DNA of 64,000 nucleotides from Ilex aquifolium (GCA_951799425.1 OX637401.1:16083501-16147500); one strand, 5' to 3'; counted from the stretch's first letter, positions 1 to 11,136 are shown. Numbers and translations: made by a program. The notes: generated by a model from the sequence alone, not told the origin.

Positions 1-838
1 CAAACGATACATAAACCACAGAAGATTTGGGTTTTGAGTTCAACCATTCCACATAATCTCTTGATTTTGGAAAGAGATCGCCTCCAAAGGACGTATCAGA
101 TGGATCTTTTCCATCCAAGAAAGCTGATGGTATTAATGGTCCTATTGCCTTTAAGTTATACTTCTCAATAGCTCTTAGGGCCTCAGTTTCCAAAGCATCA
201 AAGGTGTTTAGGAGTATTTTTGGGTTTGTTTCTTCATCAAGTAGCTCAAAATGCCCCATTAATGCTGGGAGTGCGAAATTGTATATGTTTGAATTTGAAG
301 AGTGAAAAAAAGAGGGAAGGTCACAAATAGCAAGAGGTGGCAGCCCTGGTAATTCAATGGAAAATGAGGGGTCACTGCTCTTATTTTTAATGGTCTCAGC
401 GTACCCATCGAAGTAATAGTAATAAATATCGAAAATGGTGGCTGGTTGAATCCAAAGAAGTGTGGCGGAGACCTGAAGGCGACGCGCCACCTGTCCTACC
501 CATGGAAGAAGGGTGGTGTAGATCACATGGGTAAACGGATGACCTTCGGCAGCACCGGCGGTGATGAGTTCTGCCACCGCTTGGGAACCAAGTCTTGTAA
601 GCTCAGATATGAAGTGTCCGTCACTAGGTGAACACCCATTGTCATAACCATCAGAGAAAGAAGCGAAGGTTAATCCTTCTGGTGGTGGAGTGGTTTTGGC
701 CATGTGGCGAATGGCAGAGACGCTGGTGAAGAAGGTGACTTTGACACTCATTCGGACAAGGCGCTTGGCGAATTGCAACGATGGGTTAATGTGGCCTTGT
801 GCCGGAAAGGTGACAAGTAAGATACGACATTCCTCCAT
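1..838 (-). CDS. UDP-glycosyltransferase, UGT75-like, N-terminal 279 residues (runs off window)
   Basis: This family 1 glycosyltransferase would transfer a sugar from a UDP-sugar to a small acceptor (flavonoid, apocarotenoid or hormone type) in the cytosol. The start codon is at 838-836, giving MEECRILL followed by the FPAQGHINP loop with the presumed catalytic His16. The reading frame matches the complete copy at 14175-15563 with no net indel across all 838 bases, and I saw no stop among the substitutions I checked. A cluster of changes lies near residue 70 (GCSPSD here, GWTASD in the other copy). The C-terminal half with the PSPG box lies outside the window, so intactness is unproven. A TATA-like site lies about 115 bp upstream, and a hAT element sits about 60 bp beyond that. 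The acceptor cannot be predicted. Confidence 0.9.
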   Translation of the reverse strand, partial: MEECRILLVTFPAQGHINPSLQFAKRLVRMSVKVTFFTSVSAIRHMAKTTPPPEGLTFASFSDGYDNGCSPSDGHFISELTRLGSQAVAELITAGAAEGHPFTHVIYTTLLPWVGQVARRLQVSATLLWIQPATIFDIYYYYFDGYAETIKNKSSDPSFSIELPGLPPLAICDLPSFFHSSNSNIYNFALPALMGHFELLDEETNPKILLNTFDALETEALRAIEKYNLKAIGPLIPSAFLDGKDPSDTSFGGDLFPKSRDYVEWLNSKPKSSVVYVSF

Positions 839-952
839 ATAGACTACACTTGAATTTTTTGCCTCTTTGGGTGAAATGATCTATGTAACACCCAAAGATC
901 TATGTGAAAAGCTTGTGCAACTTGTGTTTGTGTGGTAGAAATCACTTGAGAG

Positions 953-961
953 CTATATATA
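953..961 (-). promoter_or_regulatory. TATA box of the first UGT copy
   Basis: TATATATA-like core read on the minus strand, about 115 bp before the start codon at 838. The same sequence at the same spacing precedes the complete paralogue (15675-15683), so the core promoter was copied with the gene. Confidence 0.7.
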
Positions 962-1463
962 ACGATTTGAGCTTAAGATTTTGAGGTGAAATTCCTTTTT
1001 TTATTAATTTTTTTTGACCGGTCATGTATAGGGATGTCAGTGGATTGAAGCGGGGGCAGGGGGTATAGTCTTCATCCCCGTACCCGCTTAAAAAAATTTC
1101 GCTCATCCCCGGTCCACCCCCGTTAACGGGATAATTTTCATCCCCATCCCCGTCCGCGGATAAATTTCTAATTCCCGTCCCCGTCCCCGTCCCCGCTTTC
1201 CCTGTACCCGCCCAAGCCCAAACCCAAGCCCAAGCTTATTACACAATATAAATAACATAGCTAAAGGACAAACAAGTTTTGAAACTATAATCGAATTCAG
1301 GTGATGACTATATACTATGCAATTGTATACACAGAATGACATGCCCAGAATGACAAGAAGAGAAAAACTTGGGCTTTCACAAGAAGAGAAAAACTTTGCA
1401 ACACACTATCTATAATGGTTTACCAAGCATAAAAGGTAGTAATAGAGTCCAAAAGTATTTTAA

Positions 1464-1831
1464 GAGCATCTCCAACCACACTCAACAAAATAGCTATTCA
1501 AAATATATTTAAATATTCAATTCACTATTTTAGTTAGCAACTTTTTAAAATTCACTCTAACCACACTCTCTATTTTAGTTAACTACTACACCCAACTTTC
1601 ACTACCTTCTAATAATTTAAAAAAAGTAAAACATATATATAGAGAGAGATAGAAAGAAAAAAAGGTAGAGAGAGAATTTAGAGAGCTCAAATGGCTCACC
1701 ACATTTGGTGAGTCATTTGGGTTAACTAGGAAATAGAGAGTGGAATAGAGAGTGGGTTGGAGAAAATTTTTTGTGTTTGACTAGCTAAAGTGGCTAAAAG
1801 AGAAGAAATAGAGAGTGGGTTGGAGATGCTC
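1464..1831. mobile_element. PIF/Harbinger-like MITE nested in hAT-1
   Basis: 368-bp element with terminal inverted repeats GAGCATCTCCAACC / GGTTGGAGATGCTC, flanked by TAA at 1461-1463 and 1832-1834. A 3-bp TAA duplication with this terminal sequence fits Tourist/PIF-Harbinger MITEs. The interior is AT-rich with no coding potential. Confidence 0.8.
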
Positions 1832-1941
1832 TAAGAAAACATGATCACATGCCTTCAGTGAAAAGCATTTTGACAAAGACTTATTAATGCTCTCTAGAAC
1901 ATTATACGAACATCACCAAGAAAAGGCATCCTGATACTTAC

Positions 1942-2104
1942 ATATATGGATGACCAGAATATTTTGCAGATGAGCTTGATCAAGTCTGCTACTTCTATTG
2001 AAGGATTGGCAATCTGAACAAGTCTATTAAATATACTGAGCAAATGCGGAAATGTGTCCTCAACAATGAGATAAACTGGTGTTCTCTCCTCGTCTGACTT
2101 GAAC
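1942..2104 (-). pseudogene. Captured exon of an importin-beta-like gene (SAD2/IPO7-8 type)
   Basis: Read on the minus strand, a 163-bp exon is bounded by a plausible acceptor (TTTTTATAG, ending at 2105) and donor (GTAAGTATC, starting at 1941). It encodes [18 protein letters not shown], then [19 protein letters not shown] and [12 protein letters not shown]. From memory this strongly resembles plant SAD2 and animal importin-7/8 in the HEAT-repeat region. The exon is open throughout. Intron-like sequence flanks it on both sides, so the capture was from genomic DNA rather than cDNA. The rest of the gene is absent, so it cannot make the receptor. A donor gene should exist elsewhere in the genome. 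Confidence 0.8.
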
Positions 2105-3045
2105 CTATAAAAAGAAAACAAAAGAAGTTCAGTGAGAGAATACAATAAGATAGCACGAGAGAGAAGATTTTTCATAGGAGTTCTTCACATCTAATGGAAT
2201 TCTCAATCAGAGACAAGTCAATATCTTTCAAGCCAAACTCTGAGATTTAGAAGTTAATTAAAATTTCTTACTATTATCAAATGCTATTTAGAGCTGATTC
2301 ATGCTATAAATCTTGTTTCAAAAACCCAATTAGTGGCTGTGTTCACATATGCTTTTCCAGGAACATTTTCGTCAGAGAAAAAGAACAAACACACATGCAT
2401 CAACCTATGATGCATCACTTAATTATAGTTGACAAAGCAATCATTGCGACTCAGAATTAAGAAATTTAAAGGAGCCTCAGATATGAAACAATGATGCAGG
2501 AGAAATACTTCTTTGTGGATTGAATATATCAACGCTTGGAATGCTTGAGCAGGAACTGAACAGGCGTTGAGCAGAGCAGCAGGAACAGAGCAGCAGTTGG
2601 CGTTGAGCAGGACCTGAACAGGCGTTGAGCAGTGGACGTTGAGCGGAGATGGAGGAGGCAGCTGACAGAGATTAGAGAAGGAGAGTAAGTTAGGGCAGGG
2701 GCCGGCCTTAGGGCTTTTAGTTTTAACAGGGTGTTATTTTATTATATATATATATAACGGGTATAGCGGGGACGGGGAGAGGCGGGGCGGGGGTAAAGGT
2801 AAGTCCATCCCCGCCTTCATCCCCGCACGGGTTTATACGGGTATTCCCATATACGTCCACCGTCCAATACGTATAGTCCATCCCCAGTCCAAATGGGATG
2901 GGTTTGATCGAATACCCGTTTTTCTCCGGTCCACTGCCATCCCTAGTCATGTATGATGTATTGAAATGAAAATTATTATATACAAGTGAGTTTCTTACTC
3001 GTTAACGAAAGATAATCTATCAAAAACATAATAAAAATATAAAAA

Positions 3046-3178
3046 ATGCTAAATAGACTTAAAATTTTAACTGGATAAATTACTATCATTAAATAGATAA
3101 TAATTTGTAATAAATACTGAAACCAAAATTAATAACAAATATAATAGTCACATTATTAAGTCAAATTTTTAAATTTGT
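3046..3178. mobile_element. Short hairpin MITE remnant
   Basis: Inverted arms around ATAGACTTAAAATTTTAA and its reverse complement near 3150-3175 enclose AT-rich sequence. The same hairpin lies at about 15815-15950 in the other duplication arm. Related hairpins occur at 7089, 13864 and 30962. Confidence 0.45.
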
Positions 3179-3188
3179 GTCATTGTTT

Positions 3189-3190
<2 letters not shown>

Positions 3191-3232
<42 letters not shown>
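3191..3232. repeat. (AT)n microsatellite
   Basis: About 42 bp of perfect AT dinucleotide. The equivalent place in the paralogous arm (near 15966) has only a short interrupted tract. Confidence 0.9.
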
Positions 3233-3234
<2 letters not shown>

Positions 3235-3619
3235 CTGAATCCAACATTTTGGATGACGTTTGAGGTGACGAATTGGAGGAACTTGTATCCCATTTTGCAT
3301 CTCTTTATTTTTTCAGAGTTAGAGTCGGAAACATTGGTCTGACAGGTCCCATGGTGCTGAATTTTTTAAAGGATAAGATGGTATTGAACTATCAGAAGTT
3401 AAACGTGTATGAAACTTGTGGTGGGTAATGCTGATGCGTAGCATGATGTTTGTGGTGCATACGTGAGTAATCTGGGTGTAAACATTAAATCCTTTTGGCA
3501 CCATGTGCTAGGTAGAGATATTTTTATATCACACTTCTCAACGCATTCTTCTAACCGGTCACTCCTAATTCTTATCTTTTTCTCTCCTCTCTCCTCTCTC
3601 CTCTCTCTCTCCTCTCTCC

Positions 3620-4010
3620 ATGGTCAAATAGAGATATGTTTGGCAGGAACTGTCTATGTTCTATGGAGGGAGAGGAACTCTAGAATATTCAGAAGTGAAT
3701 TTAGAGATACAACCTCATTGTTATGCATGATCACTAATGTGGTATGCAATAGATTACTAACTATGACAATTAAGGGCAGCTCTCAAAATGCCAGAGTTCT
3801 TCACAGTTGACACCTTCCTACCCCTCGATCTTCGTCCAGATTTTGCTTTTGTGTTCTTAATTTGTAGTTAAACCGCCTCCTCTTTGTAATGGTGGCTTGC
3901 AACAGAAAACCCCACTGATGTATTGGTTGGGGTAAGCTTGCTAAATGCACACTTTTTGCACAATTGAATCAATAGAATTCATTAATTTACGCAACAAAAA
4001 TCCTTATTTC
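3620..4010 (+). mobile_element. LINE 3' end fragment (5'-truncated)
   Basis: The plus-strand frame at about 3635-3810 reads VYVLWRERNSRIFRSE then MITNVVCNRLL. The W-x-ERN-x-RIF signature is typical of the zf-RVT tail after the reverse transcriptase of plant L1-type LINEs. It is followed by about 200 bp of 3' UTR-like sequence. The block is missing from the paralogous arm, where homology jumps from about 3490 to about 4100, as expected for a 5'-truncated insertion. I did not find a clear target-site duplication or long poly-A. Confidence 0.6.
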
Positions 4011-4100
4011 TACTTTTGTTCCTCTCTTTATTTGCATGTGAGTGTGTGTGATGGAGAGAGATAAAGATGGGAAAGAGGTCGCAACTTCCTCAGAGAGAGA

Positions 4101-4922
4101 GGGCGTGTTTAGATTGCATCTTAAAAACAATCTTCGAAAATAGTTTTTGAGAGAAGTTTTAGAAAATTGTATTTTGATGTTTTCTGAAAGGAAAACTTGT
4201 TTGGTTAGATGATTTCAAAAATAGCTTTATAGAACAAAAAATAATAAAACCTCTTTGGACAGCGTAAATATATGTTTGGAAAGTACTTCAATTTATATTA
4301 ATATCAATTTCAATTTCAATTTCAATACCAATTTCAATATTAATATCAATTTATATACCAATTTCAATATCAATTTATATACAAACACTCACTATATATA
4401 TATATATATATAGATATATAACGTCGGAGAACACACACCCACACACCGTAAAAGGAGAAGACAGATCTTGAACACAAACCCACATCACCCAGATTTTGAA
4501 GACGAAGACAGATCTTGAACCCGTCGCCGGAGAAGACGAAGACAAATCTTAAACATAGACCTCCAATCGCCGGAGTGGCTGTGTTCTTGTGTGTGTGTTC
4601 ATTCTGTTTGAAAGACAAAGTGGAGAGAAAGAGAGGAGAGAGAAGGGATGGCAAAAAGAAAAGCTTTTATACTATGACTAGTTTTGATGCTAAGGGGATT
4701 CGAATGGGAGAGCTCATTAAAAAGTTTAGGGTTGTTTTCCTTATTTTTTATTTTGGCTTGAAAATTTAGAGAACATTATTTAGATATTTTTTATTTTTTG
4801 TTCTCAATTCTTACTTTTTTTTTGAAAATTTATATTTGGAAATTGTTATCCGAACAACATCTCAAGAGTTTTACTGTTTTTTAGAACAAAAAACTATTTT
4901 GGAGACACAATCCAAATAGGCC
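4101..4922. mobile_element. Long-TIR DNA element, GTTTGGATTG family
   Basis: The ends are inverted copies over about 45 bp with gaps: GGGCGTGTTTAGATTGCATC at the left and GACACAATCCAAATAGGCC at the right. The interior includes CT-rich and AT-rich blocks and a short leader-like segment with no convincing gene. A shortened copy lies at 16304-16838. The target-site duplication is unclear because the left flank is a GA repeat. Confidence 0.65.
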
Positions 4923-5591
4923 AGAGACTCTCATGAGCGTTAATTTCATTATCTTTTCAGGCCCTTGTACAAGTTAATTAGCATCATTGATTACTTCGTT
5001 ATGAGCAAAAGACATGGTCCCATGTGATACACACACACAAGAGATGGAGAGTTTGGCTGCCCTCTAACTTCTAAATAATTGAAGAATCATGTAATTTTTT
5101 TTTAATGATCAAGATTTATCCATATCAACAAATCATATTTTATTTAAGAAGTATTAAAATTAAAATTAAATAGATTTTATTAATTTGAACAAATTCCGAC
5201 TATTTACAGTGAATTAGATAATTCTTTAATGAGCAATGCTACATAAACTTAAAATGCTGACTTGATTAATCACCGTTATTAATTTAAGTATGGGTCTCAA
5301 TATTTATTGAGATCCACTACTTATTCAACGATGATGATTGATTAAATCAACAAATTAAATCAATATTTTAAGTCCAAGTAATATTTTCCTTCTCTAATTA
5401 CTTGAAAATTGGATTTACTCAAAAGTAACTAGACACTGTATTTGTCCTAAACCAGGATGAGTAGATTCGTTGTGCACAAAGAAGAAAATAGACTTAGAAT
5501 TGTCTCAATTACATATTATTTGGACTCATAACTGCTACATAAGAGTGTAATTACCCACAAACTAAGGGCATTCGGTTAATCATTATATCTT

Positions 5592-6534
5592 GGGAAAATT
5601 TCAACCACACCCCCTCTAGTTTCTAAATCTTCAGTGACACCCCCTGTCAGATTAAAAATATTAATTATAATACAATTTTACTAAATTGCCCATGATATAT
5701 TTGAGAACAAACTTCATTCACACCCCCTCTAGATAAGTATATCTTCAATAAGACCCCCTCTAGATAAGCATATCTTCAATGAGACCCCCTCTGTTTTCTA
5801 ATTTTTTTTACGTATTAAAATTCGAGTGAATTAAATTTCGATTCAAGCTAATTAAAATTTATTTTTTTACATATTAAAATTTGAGCCAAAAAAAAATTAT
5901 ATTTTTTACGTATTAAAATTTGGGCTAATTAAAATTCTATTTGAGCCAATTAAAAATTATTTTTAATCGACTCAAATCAAATTTTAATCAACTCGTATTG
6001 AATTTTAATCAGCCTAAATTTTAATACATAAAAAATATAAATTTTAATTGACTTCAATTTTAATAAATCGAATTTTAATTGACACAAATTTTAATAAGTA
6101 AAAAAATATAAATTTTGATTGACTCGAAAGCAAATTTTAATCGGTGCTAACTACTCGGGTAGAGTTCAAATCGACTCAAATTTTAATATGTAAAAAATAA
6201 ATTTTAATAGGCTCGAATTTTAATAAGTTAAAAAAAATAAAATTTATTCAACTTCAATCGAATTTTAATTGGTTCAAATTTTAATATGTAGAAAAATAAA
6301 TTTTAATCGGCTCGAATTTTAATAAAATTTTATGTAAAAAATTATTTGAGGTTTATGTAGGGGCATTTTTGGTATTTTAGATTATTTGTTTTTGTTAGAA
6401 ATGATTGTTTAATGGTAAGGGGTGTTAGTGATGTTTAAATATAAACTAGAAGGGGTGTCACTGAAGATTTAGAAACTATAGGGGGTGTCCTTGAAGATAT
6501 GATAAACTAGAAGGAGTGTGGTTAAAATTTTCCC
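5592..6534. mobile_element. Foldback MULE-like element with AATTTTAAT internal repeats
   Basis: The inverted ends are GGGAAAATTTCAACCACAC and GTGTGGTTAAAATTTTCCC. The flanks are TTATATCTT (5583-5591) and TTACATCTT (6535-6543), an 8-of-9 match consistent with a 9-bp Mutator-type duplication. The interior is a run of degenerate ~35-40-bp units built on AATTTTAATCGACTCAAATT. The element is absent at the paralogous place (near 17524). Confidence 0.75.
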
Positions 6535-7088
6535 TTACATCTTTTACATGACTTAAACTTGATTGCCGTATTGCCGCATTGCCGCAGTTTCTTTCAATTG
6601 TTGTGGGACGTTCTTTGTTGCTTTAATTCTTGAGCTTTCTACTCAAGTTTTTTGGTGAGGTTTTGTTGTGTAGTAGATTATTTTTTAAGGGCCTACTTAC
6701 AATTTTTAATTGGTATTGTCTTTATCAATGGGTGTTAGAAGACCTATTCATGCCCTTCTAAGTGACTCTGATTGTTAGTGTTTCAAAACAATAAAGGTTG
6801 AGATGTATGTATACGATTTGCTCTCTTCTTTGTTCAAATCCAAAAGGTTGACCGTTGAGATGAATGTGTACGATTTGCTCTCTCTTCTTTGTTCACTCTT
6901 GAGATGAATGTGTACGATTTGCCCTCTCTTCTTTGTTCAAATCCAAAAGAGCGGAGAATACAATAAGAAATGACAACATATTGCTCATTTATTATAGTAA
7001 ATGACCACAATCTTAGTGTCCTTAAATTATATCTCTCATTGCTCTTCAATTAATAGTAGAATGCATTTAATACTTTTAATAATTAAAT

Positions 7089-7268
7089 AGTAATGTTATT
7101 TAGACTTAAAAGTCTGATCTTATTTGTTGACCTAATTCAATATGACATTTGGATTGACTGTGAACTCCATTAAATATTAGAACATGCTCTTCACCCAATG
7201 ATTCCAATAAAATCACATCATCATGTCAACAAATGTAGTTAAATTTTTAAAGTCTAAATAGTATTACT
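7089..7268. mobile_element. 180-bp hairpin MITE
   Basis: Ends AGTAATGTTATTTAGAC and GTCTAAATAGTATTACT are inverted copies. The inner arms (TTGTTGAC / GTCAACAA) also pair. It is shared with arm 2 (about 18300-18480), so it predates the segmental duplication. Confidence 0.65.
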
Positions 7269-7434
7269 CATATCAAATTATCATAATTATTATGTGCCTA
7301 AATTATATGCTGATTGCATTGCTATGTTTGATTGATCAATGCAACATTACTCAACATAACACCCCCATATATTCAAAAAAAGAAAGGAAAAGAACTAGTT
7401 CGAAACTTAACATATGGCATTTTCTGAATAATTT

Positions 7435-7504
7435 TTAGTGACTACCATCTCCACTCTCATCAACAAAAGGCTTAAAGATTCATGTCCGAGGAGCTACCTT
7501 CTTT
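7435..7504 (-). pseudogene. UGT C-terminal remnant
   Basis: Seventy bases match the last ~23 codons and stop of the complete UGT (14175-14245), including the stop triplet at 7435-7437 and the segment before it coding SSD-N-LKAFVDE-like residues, with a single-base shift. Upstream coding sequence is gone. An inverted-repeat element begins directly at its broken edge, exactly as at 18709 in the other arm. Confidence 0.8.
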
Positions 7505-7880
7505 TGAGTAAATATTGAATGCAGCAGTGATACCATGATACTATTGATGACATGGTATCACAAATCAATAATAAAACTTTAAATGGGTAAAGTGAAAAGA
7601 GTGAAAATTATTTGTTTACATGACAAGTCAGTTTTTAGCTTTTGTAGAGTCCATTTATTTATTTATTTTAATTTTAAGGCTAATCTCAACTTGCACCTCG
7701 AAAGATCACTTAAATCTCAATCTATATACTCAAATTTTAAAAATATCAATTTACACTCTGAAAGATATAAATTCATATCAATATGCACATGGGGATAACT
7801 CTATCCATTTTTCCGTTAAAAAAGTTTGGGTTAATTATAAATTATACCCTCCAAGTTTAAATATTTCATATTTATGATCC
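7505..7880. mobile_element. Left part of an inverted-repeat DNA element (truncated)
   Basis: Homologous to 18713-19090, the left half of the complete element at 18710-19849 (GGTATCACnAATCAATAATAAAACT and following). Homology stops near 7880, so the right half is missing or replaced here. Confidence 0.6.
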
Positions 7881-9285
7881 AAAAATAATTTGAAAATATC
7901 AAATACCCTTTGTGTGTGATTTTTTTTGGTTTCTTTCGTTGTTTCGGCATGAAAATTACTAGGGACTAGCAATGAGTAAGTTGGGGAGTGTAATGAGTAC
8001 GCGAAAGTGCATTCTAAATACCCTATTATTGGATTAAAATGCTAAAATGTGAATAGAAATAATTAGATATAATTTATATTATTGAATTTAATATCTATTC
8101 ACACTGAGATATATTTGAGCATGACTTTATAATATTTTAAATCTTAAATATTGCATTATTGGTTGGTGAGAGATAATTTACAATTCGATTTTATACTTAA
8201 CATTTTTTTGGACTTTATTATTCTGCTTTTATATTTGTTTTTATTTTGATGGCAGCCCATAGAGTAAAAAGGCTGAAACTGATGCTGCTGTCACGTGGAC
8301 CCATCACTCAGTAGATTTGGGCTTTAACTTTCCCAAATACATGTAGTTTGGGCTTTGGGGCTGAAATAGAAAGACTGGAATAAAGAAGGGAGGAAAAGGA
8401 TTTTTCTAAGAAGGAGACTGACTTTTACTCTTATTTTTTCTTTGGCTTGGGCGGCTGTAAGACAAAACAGACGGAGGCGGCTGTTCTTTTCCTTTGGGGG
8501 CGGACGCAGATCAGGGAGGAAGACTCCGATGGCCGCCGGCTTGTTCTATTTTTTCGGGAGATTTTTGTTGTCCATTATATTTATGGGTAACTAAATTCTC
8601 AGGTAGGGAGAGGGATGAACTTGCACAGCAGATAATATTTTATTTATTTTTAATTTATTCATTTAAATTCTAATTAGTAAAACTCTTTTGTTTTATCATT
8701 CTCAATTTATTGTTGATGTTTTCTTCTTCGAATAGTCATAAAATTTATTCTATTTATGGATTTAGTCAGACTTTTTCTATTGAATGGATTAGCTCTTTGA
8801 TTATATTTGGATCAATTATTTATCTATATTGATTTACTTCTTTGCTGCAATATCGCTTCTTGAGTATATTGTCGTCGTTGGTCTATCTCAATAGTGATAA
8901 TAATTTACGTATTTTTAAAGTGATGAATGATTTTTTAAAGGGTTACATGTGGTTTAATCTTGGTTTATAAATCTATACATTCCGATTGGGAATTTTGGGA
9001 ATTGAATTCCCAATTGAGTTATTCAATGAATTAAGAATAATTAAAATATCATATTTGTGCAAGGGATTCCCGACGTTTTACTGTTTGTCAAATTTGAATA
9101 CTTTTTCCGTTAGTCACTTTGCTTCACTTTAATTTGGATTTAAAATTAATCTTTGTTCTCCAGTAATCATTTAATATTTTTCTTTAGTTTCTTTGTTCCT
9201 TCTACTATTCTTTTAATTTGTCTCTCTGTGGAATCGACACGCTAAAGTTGTGCTACAACTACCGCATTATTCTTTAGGCTTAATC
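7881..9285. other. Gene-free spacer, possibly old LTR-element leader
   Basis: No ORF of note. The stretch 8240-9285 has a GC-richer block (8270-8540) followed by long T-rich sequence and a CTCTGTGGAATCGACACGCT segment near 9220-9250, which recalls non-coding regions of LTR retrotransposons. No repeat ends or coding remains support this, so it stays tentative. Confidence 0.25.
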
Positions 9286-11136
9286 AGGGGCCCAGCCCAT
9301 TTTTTCCATGAAATAAAACAGAAAGGATGATGAAATTTTGTTTCAATTCATTTAAAGCTTAATTTATCAGATATGGCCAGTACTTTTTAGACGAAATGAA
9401 AGAGCAATGTTACAAAACTCGAATGAAACTCAAAATGTTGCAATTCAAATGTATATCATCTTTTAAATAAGTGAGTCTCATTAATTTTTTCAGTGGGACT
9501 CACTTATCCCACACTCATCCGATGATATGTATTTAGATTTTAACTTTCAGGTTTCATTTGCATTATGTAAAATTTTTCGAAATGAAATAAGAGTTCAGAA
9601 GAAATTAAACGTATCAGTTAATTTGAATGTATATTTTGGGTGACATTTTTGTTTTGAGGGAGGTGGGTAGCATAGTTTTCTTGTGCAATGAATGCTACCA
9701 TAAAACCATCAAGCATCCGAGTAAATGGGAAAGACCATGGTACCTTGTTTACATTTTGGTATCAAATGCTACCATAAAATCATTGGTTGGCAGAATGAGA
9801 TCCATTTTAATACATATATTTTTTTTATCTTCGTGATAAATTATCTATAATAAATTCTAGTGAGACCTATTTTATATAAGTGGGTCCTTCGTTAACGCAT
9901 GATAAATAATTTGTCAAGAAAAAACAATGTATCCAAATGAATCTTGGTCCACCATCAAGCATCCGAGTAAATGGGAAAGACTATGATATCTCTTTTTTTA
10001 TTTTTCAGCACCTAAATAATAATAAGTGAATTCAAAAAGTACGTGCACTCTAAAGAATAATAAATTTCACCTATATGAATAGCTAAAAAAGTGAAAGGAA
10101 TTATAATATCGATTTTTTTTATACCATAGACAAACCTCGTGTAAATATTTCCTTAATACCCCGTGTAAATATTCATTATCTCGCTTACATTTAATACATA
10201 TGACCAAGGGCGGAGTCAGAAAATCGTTTTTGGGAGGACAATAAATATTTTAAAAAGCTTAGTTTTTTCTTGCAATTGATAAAAATAGGATAATGCATTT
10301 ATATATAATTATTTTCTATTTAATACTTAAAACTTCATTAAACTCGAAAAACTAAAATTCGTAAGCATACTAAATACAAATGACAAAAAAAATAGAGAAT
10401 AATTATATCCGTTTACAAAATAAAGACCTAATTAAAACTATTTAGAATGGGTGGGGCTATTCCCACCCCTTAAATCTCCTTTTCCACCCTATTTAATCAA
10501 CTTACTTCAAACTATTACGTTCACCCCTCAGTTACTAAACCCACCCTATCTATATTCACTAATTAAAAATTAAATTCATTTTATTTTATTTCAACCTATA
10601 ATATAGGTAATGATCAAAATTTCATTTTAGTGTATTATTTCGGTACGAAAATATTTCAGAAGCGGAATAAAAATTAATAAAAATTTAATAATTATTTTTA
10701 AAATATTAGTCAAAATATCTTTAAACACCTCAAAATATTTCAAAGACATTGGTGAAAATATATCAAAATATCTCAAAACTCGAAATAATATAAATTACAT
10801 CGAAAAATTGAAATTTCGCTTCAATTACTATTTTTGTTTCGATTTATTTGACATATATTTAATAGTTTAATTAAATATGTATAAAGGGAATGAACTTAAT
10901 AACTAATGGGGTGAATATAGATTGAGTGAATTTAGTAGTTTAAAGTAAGATGATTAAATAGGATAGGAAAAGATATTTAAGGGGTGAGAATAGTCTTACC
11001 CATTTAGAATTGACTCCGATAAATTTGTATACTTTGAAAGTCTTGCATTAAATTTAGTTTTTATATCCACAATCATACTATCACTTAACTATTTATCATT
11101 CATTTGATTACGTAATCAAATGTGTTATCTATCATG
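9286..11136. repeat. Dispersed repeat, copy A
   Basis: Closely similar to 48883-50310, starting at GGGCCCAGCCCAT and ending after GTGTTATCTATCATG. Copy A has about 530 bp extra (about 9397-9926) that copy B lacks, including a hairpin with AGCAATGTTACAAAACTCG ends. Both copies carry the foldback element described next. Confidence 0.8.
10448..11002. mobile_element. Foldback MITE (TGGGT...ACCCA)
   Basis: Long inverted ends: TGGGTGGGGCTATTCCCACC at the left and GAGAATAGTCTTACCCA at the right. Further pairing of CACCCTATTTAATCAACTTA with its inverted copy extends the arms. TTTAGAA is repeated at 10441-10447 and 11003-11009. The partner in copy B is 49613-50170. Confidence 0.7.

Larger units (their letters stand above)
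1029..2945. mobile_element. hAT-superfamily non-autonomous element (hAT-1) carrying host exon
   Basis: The termini are TAGGGATGTCAGTGGA at the left and TCCACTGCCATCCCTA at the right, which are inverted copies. The flanks are the exact 8-bp target-site duplication GTCATGTA (1021-1028 and 2946-2953), the hAT hallmark. The subterminal regions are C-rich at the left (1160-1200) and G-rich at the right (2758-2793). No transposase is visible. Inside lie a 368-bp MITE and a captured importin exon. The corresponding site in the paralogous arm (near 15735) lacks the element, so it inserted after the segmental duplication or was lost there. It sits about 60 bp upstream of the TATA box of the first UGT. 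Confidence 0.92.
1..7880. repeat. Segmental duplication, arm 1
   Basis: This arm is collinear with about 14726-19090. It contains a UGT (minus), its upstream spacer, a C-terminal UGT remnant (7435 here, 18642 there) and the start of an inverted-repeat element. Arm 1 alone carries the hAT at 1029-2945, about 600 bp including a LINE tail near 3.5-4.1 kb, and the foldback element at 5592-6534. Arm 2 alone carries about 290 bp at 17926-18214. A 180-bp hairpin at 7089-7268 is shared (about 18300-18480 in arm 2). Confidence 0.85.

Noticed and set aside
446-631. Plus-strand 61-codon frame, repeated at 15171-15398 (MNPKKCGGD...)
   Set aside because: It is the reverse shadow of the conserved UGT N-terminal region; conservation is explained by the minus-strand gene.
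4370-4769. Overlapping 84-94-codon frames, partly repeated at 16360-16684
   Set aside because: They lie inside a non-coding DNA element and are conserved only because the element copies are similar.
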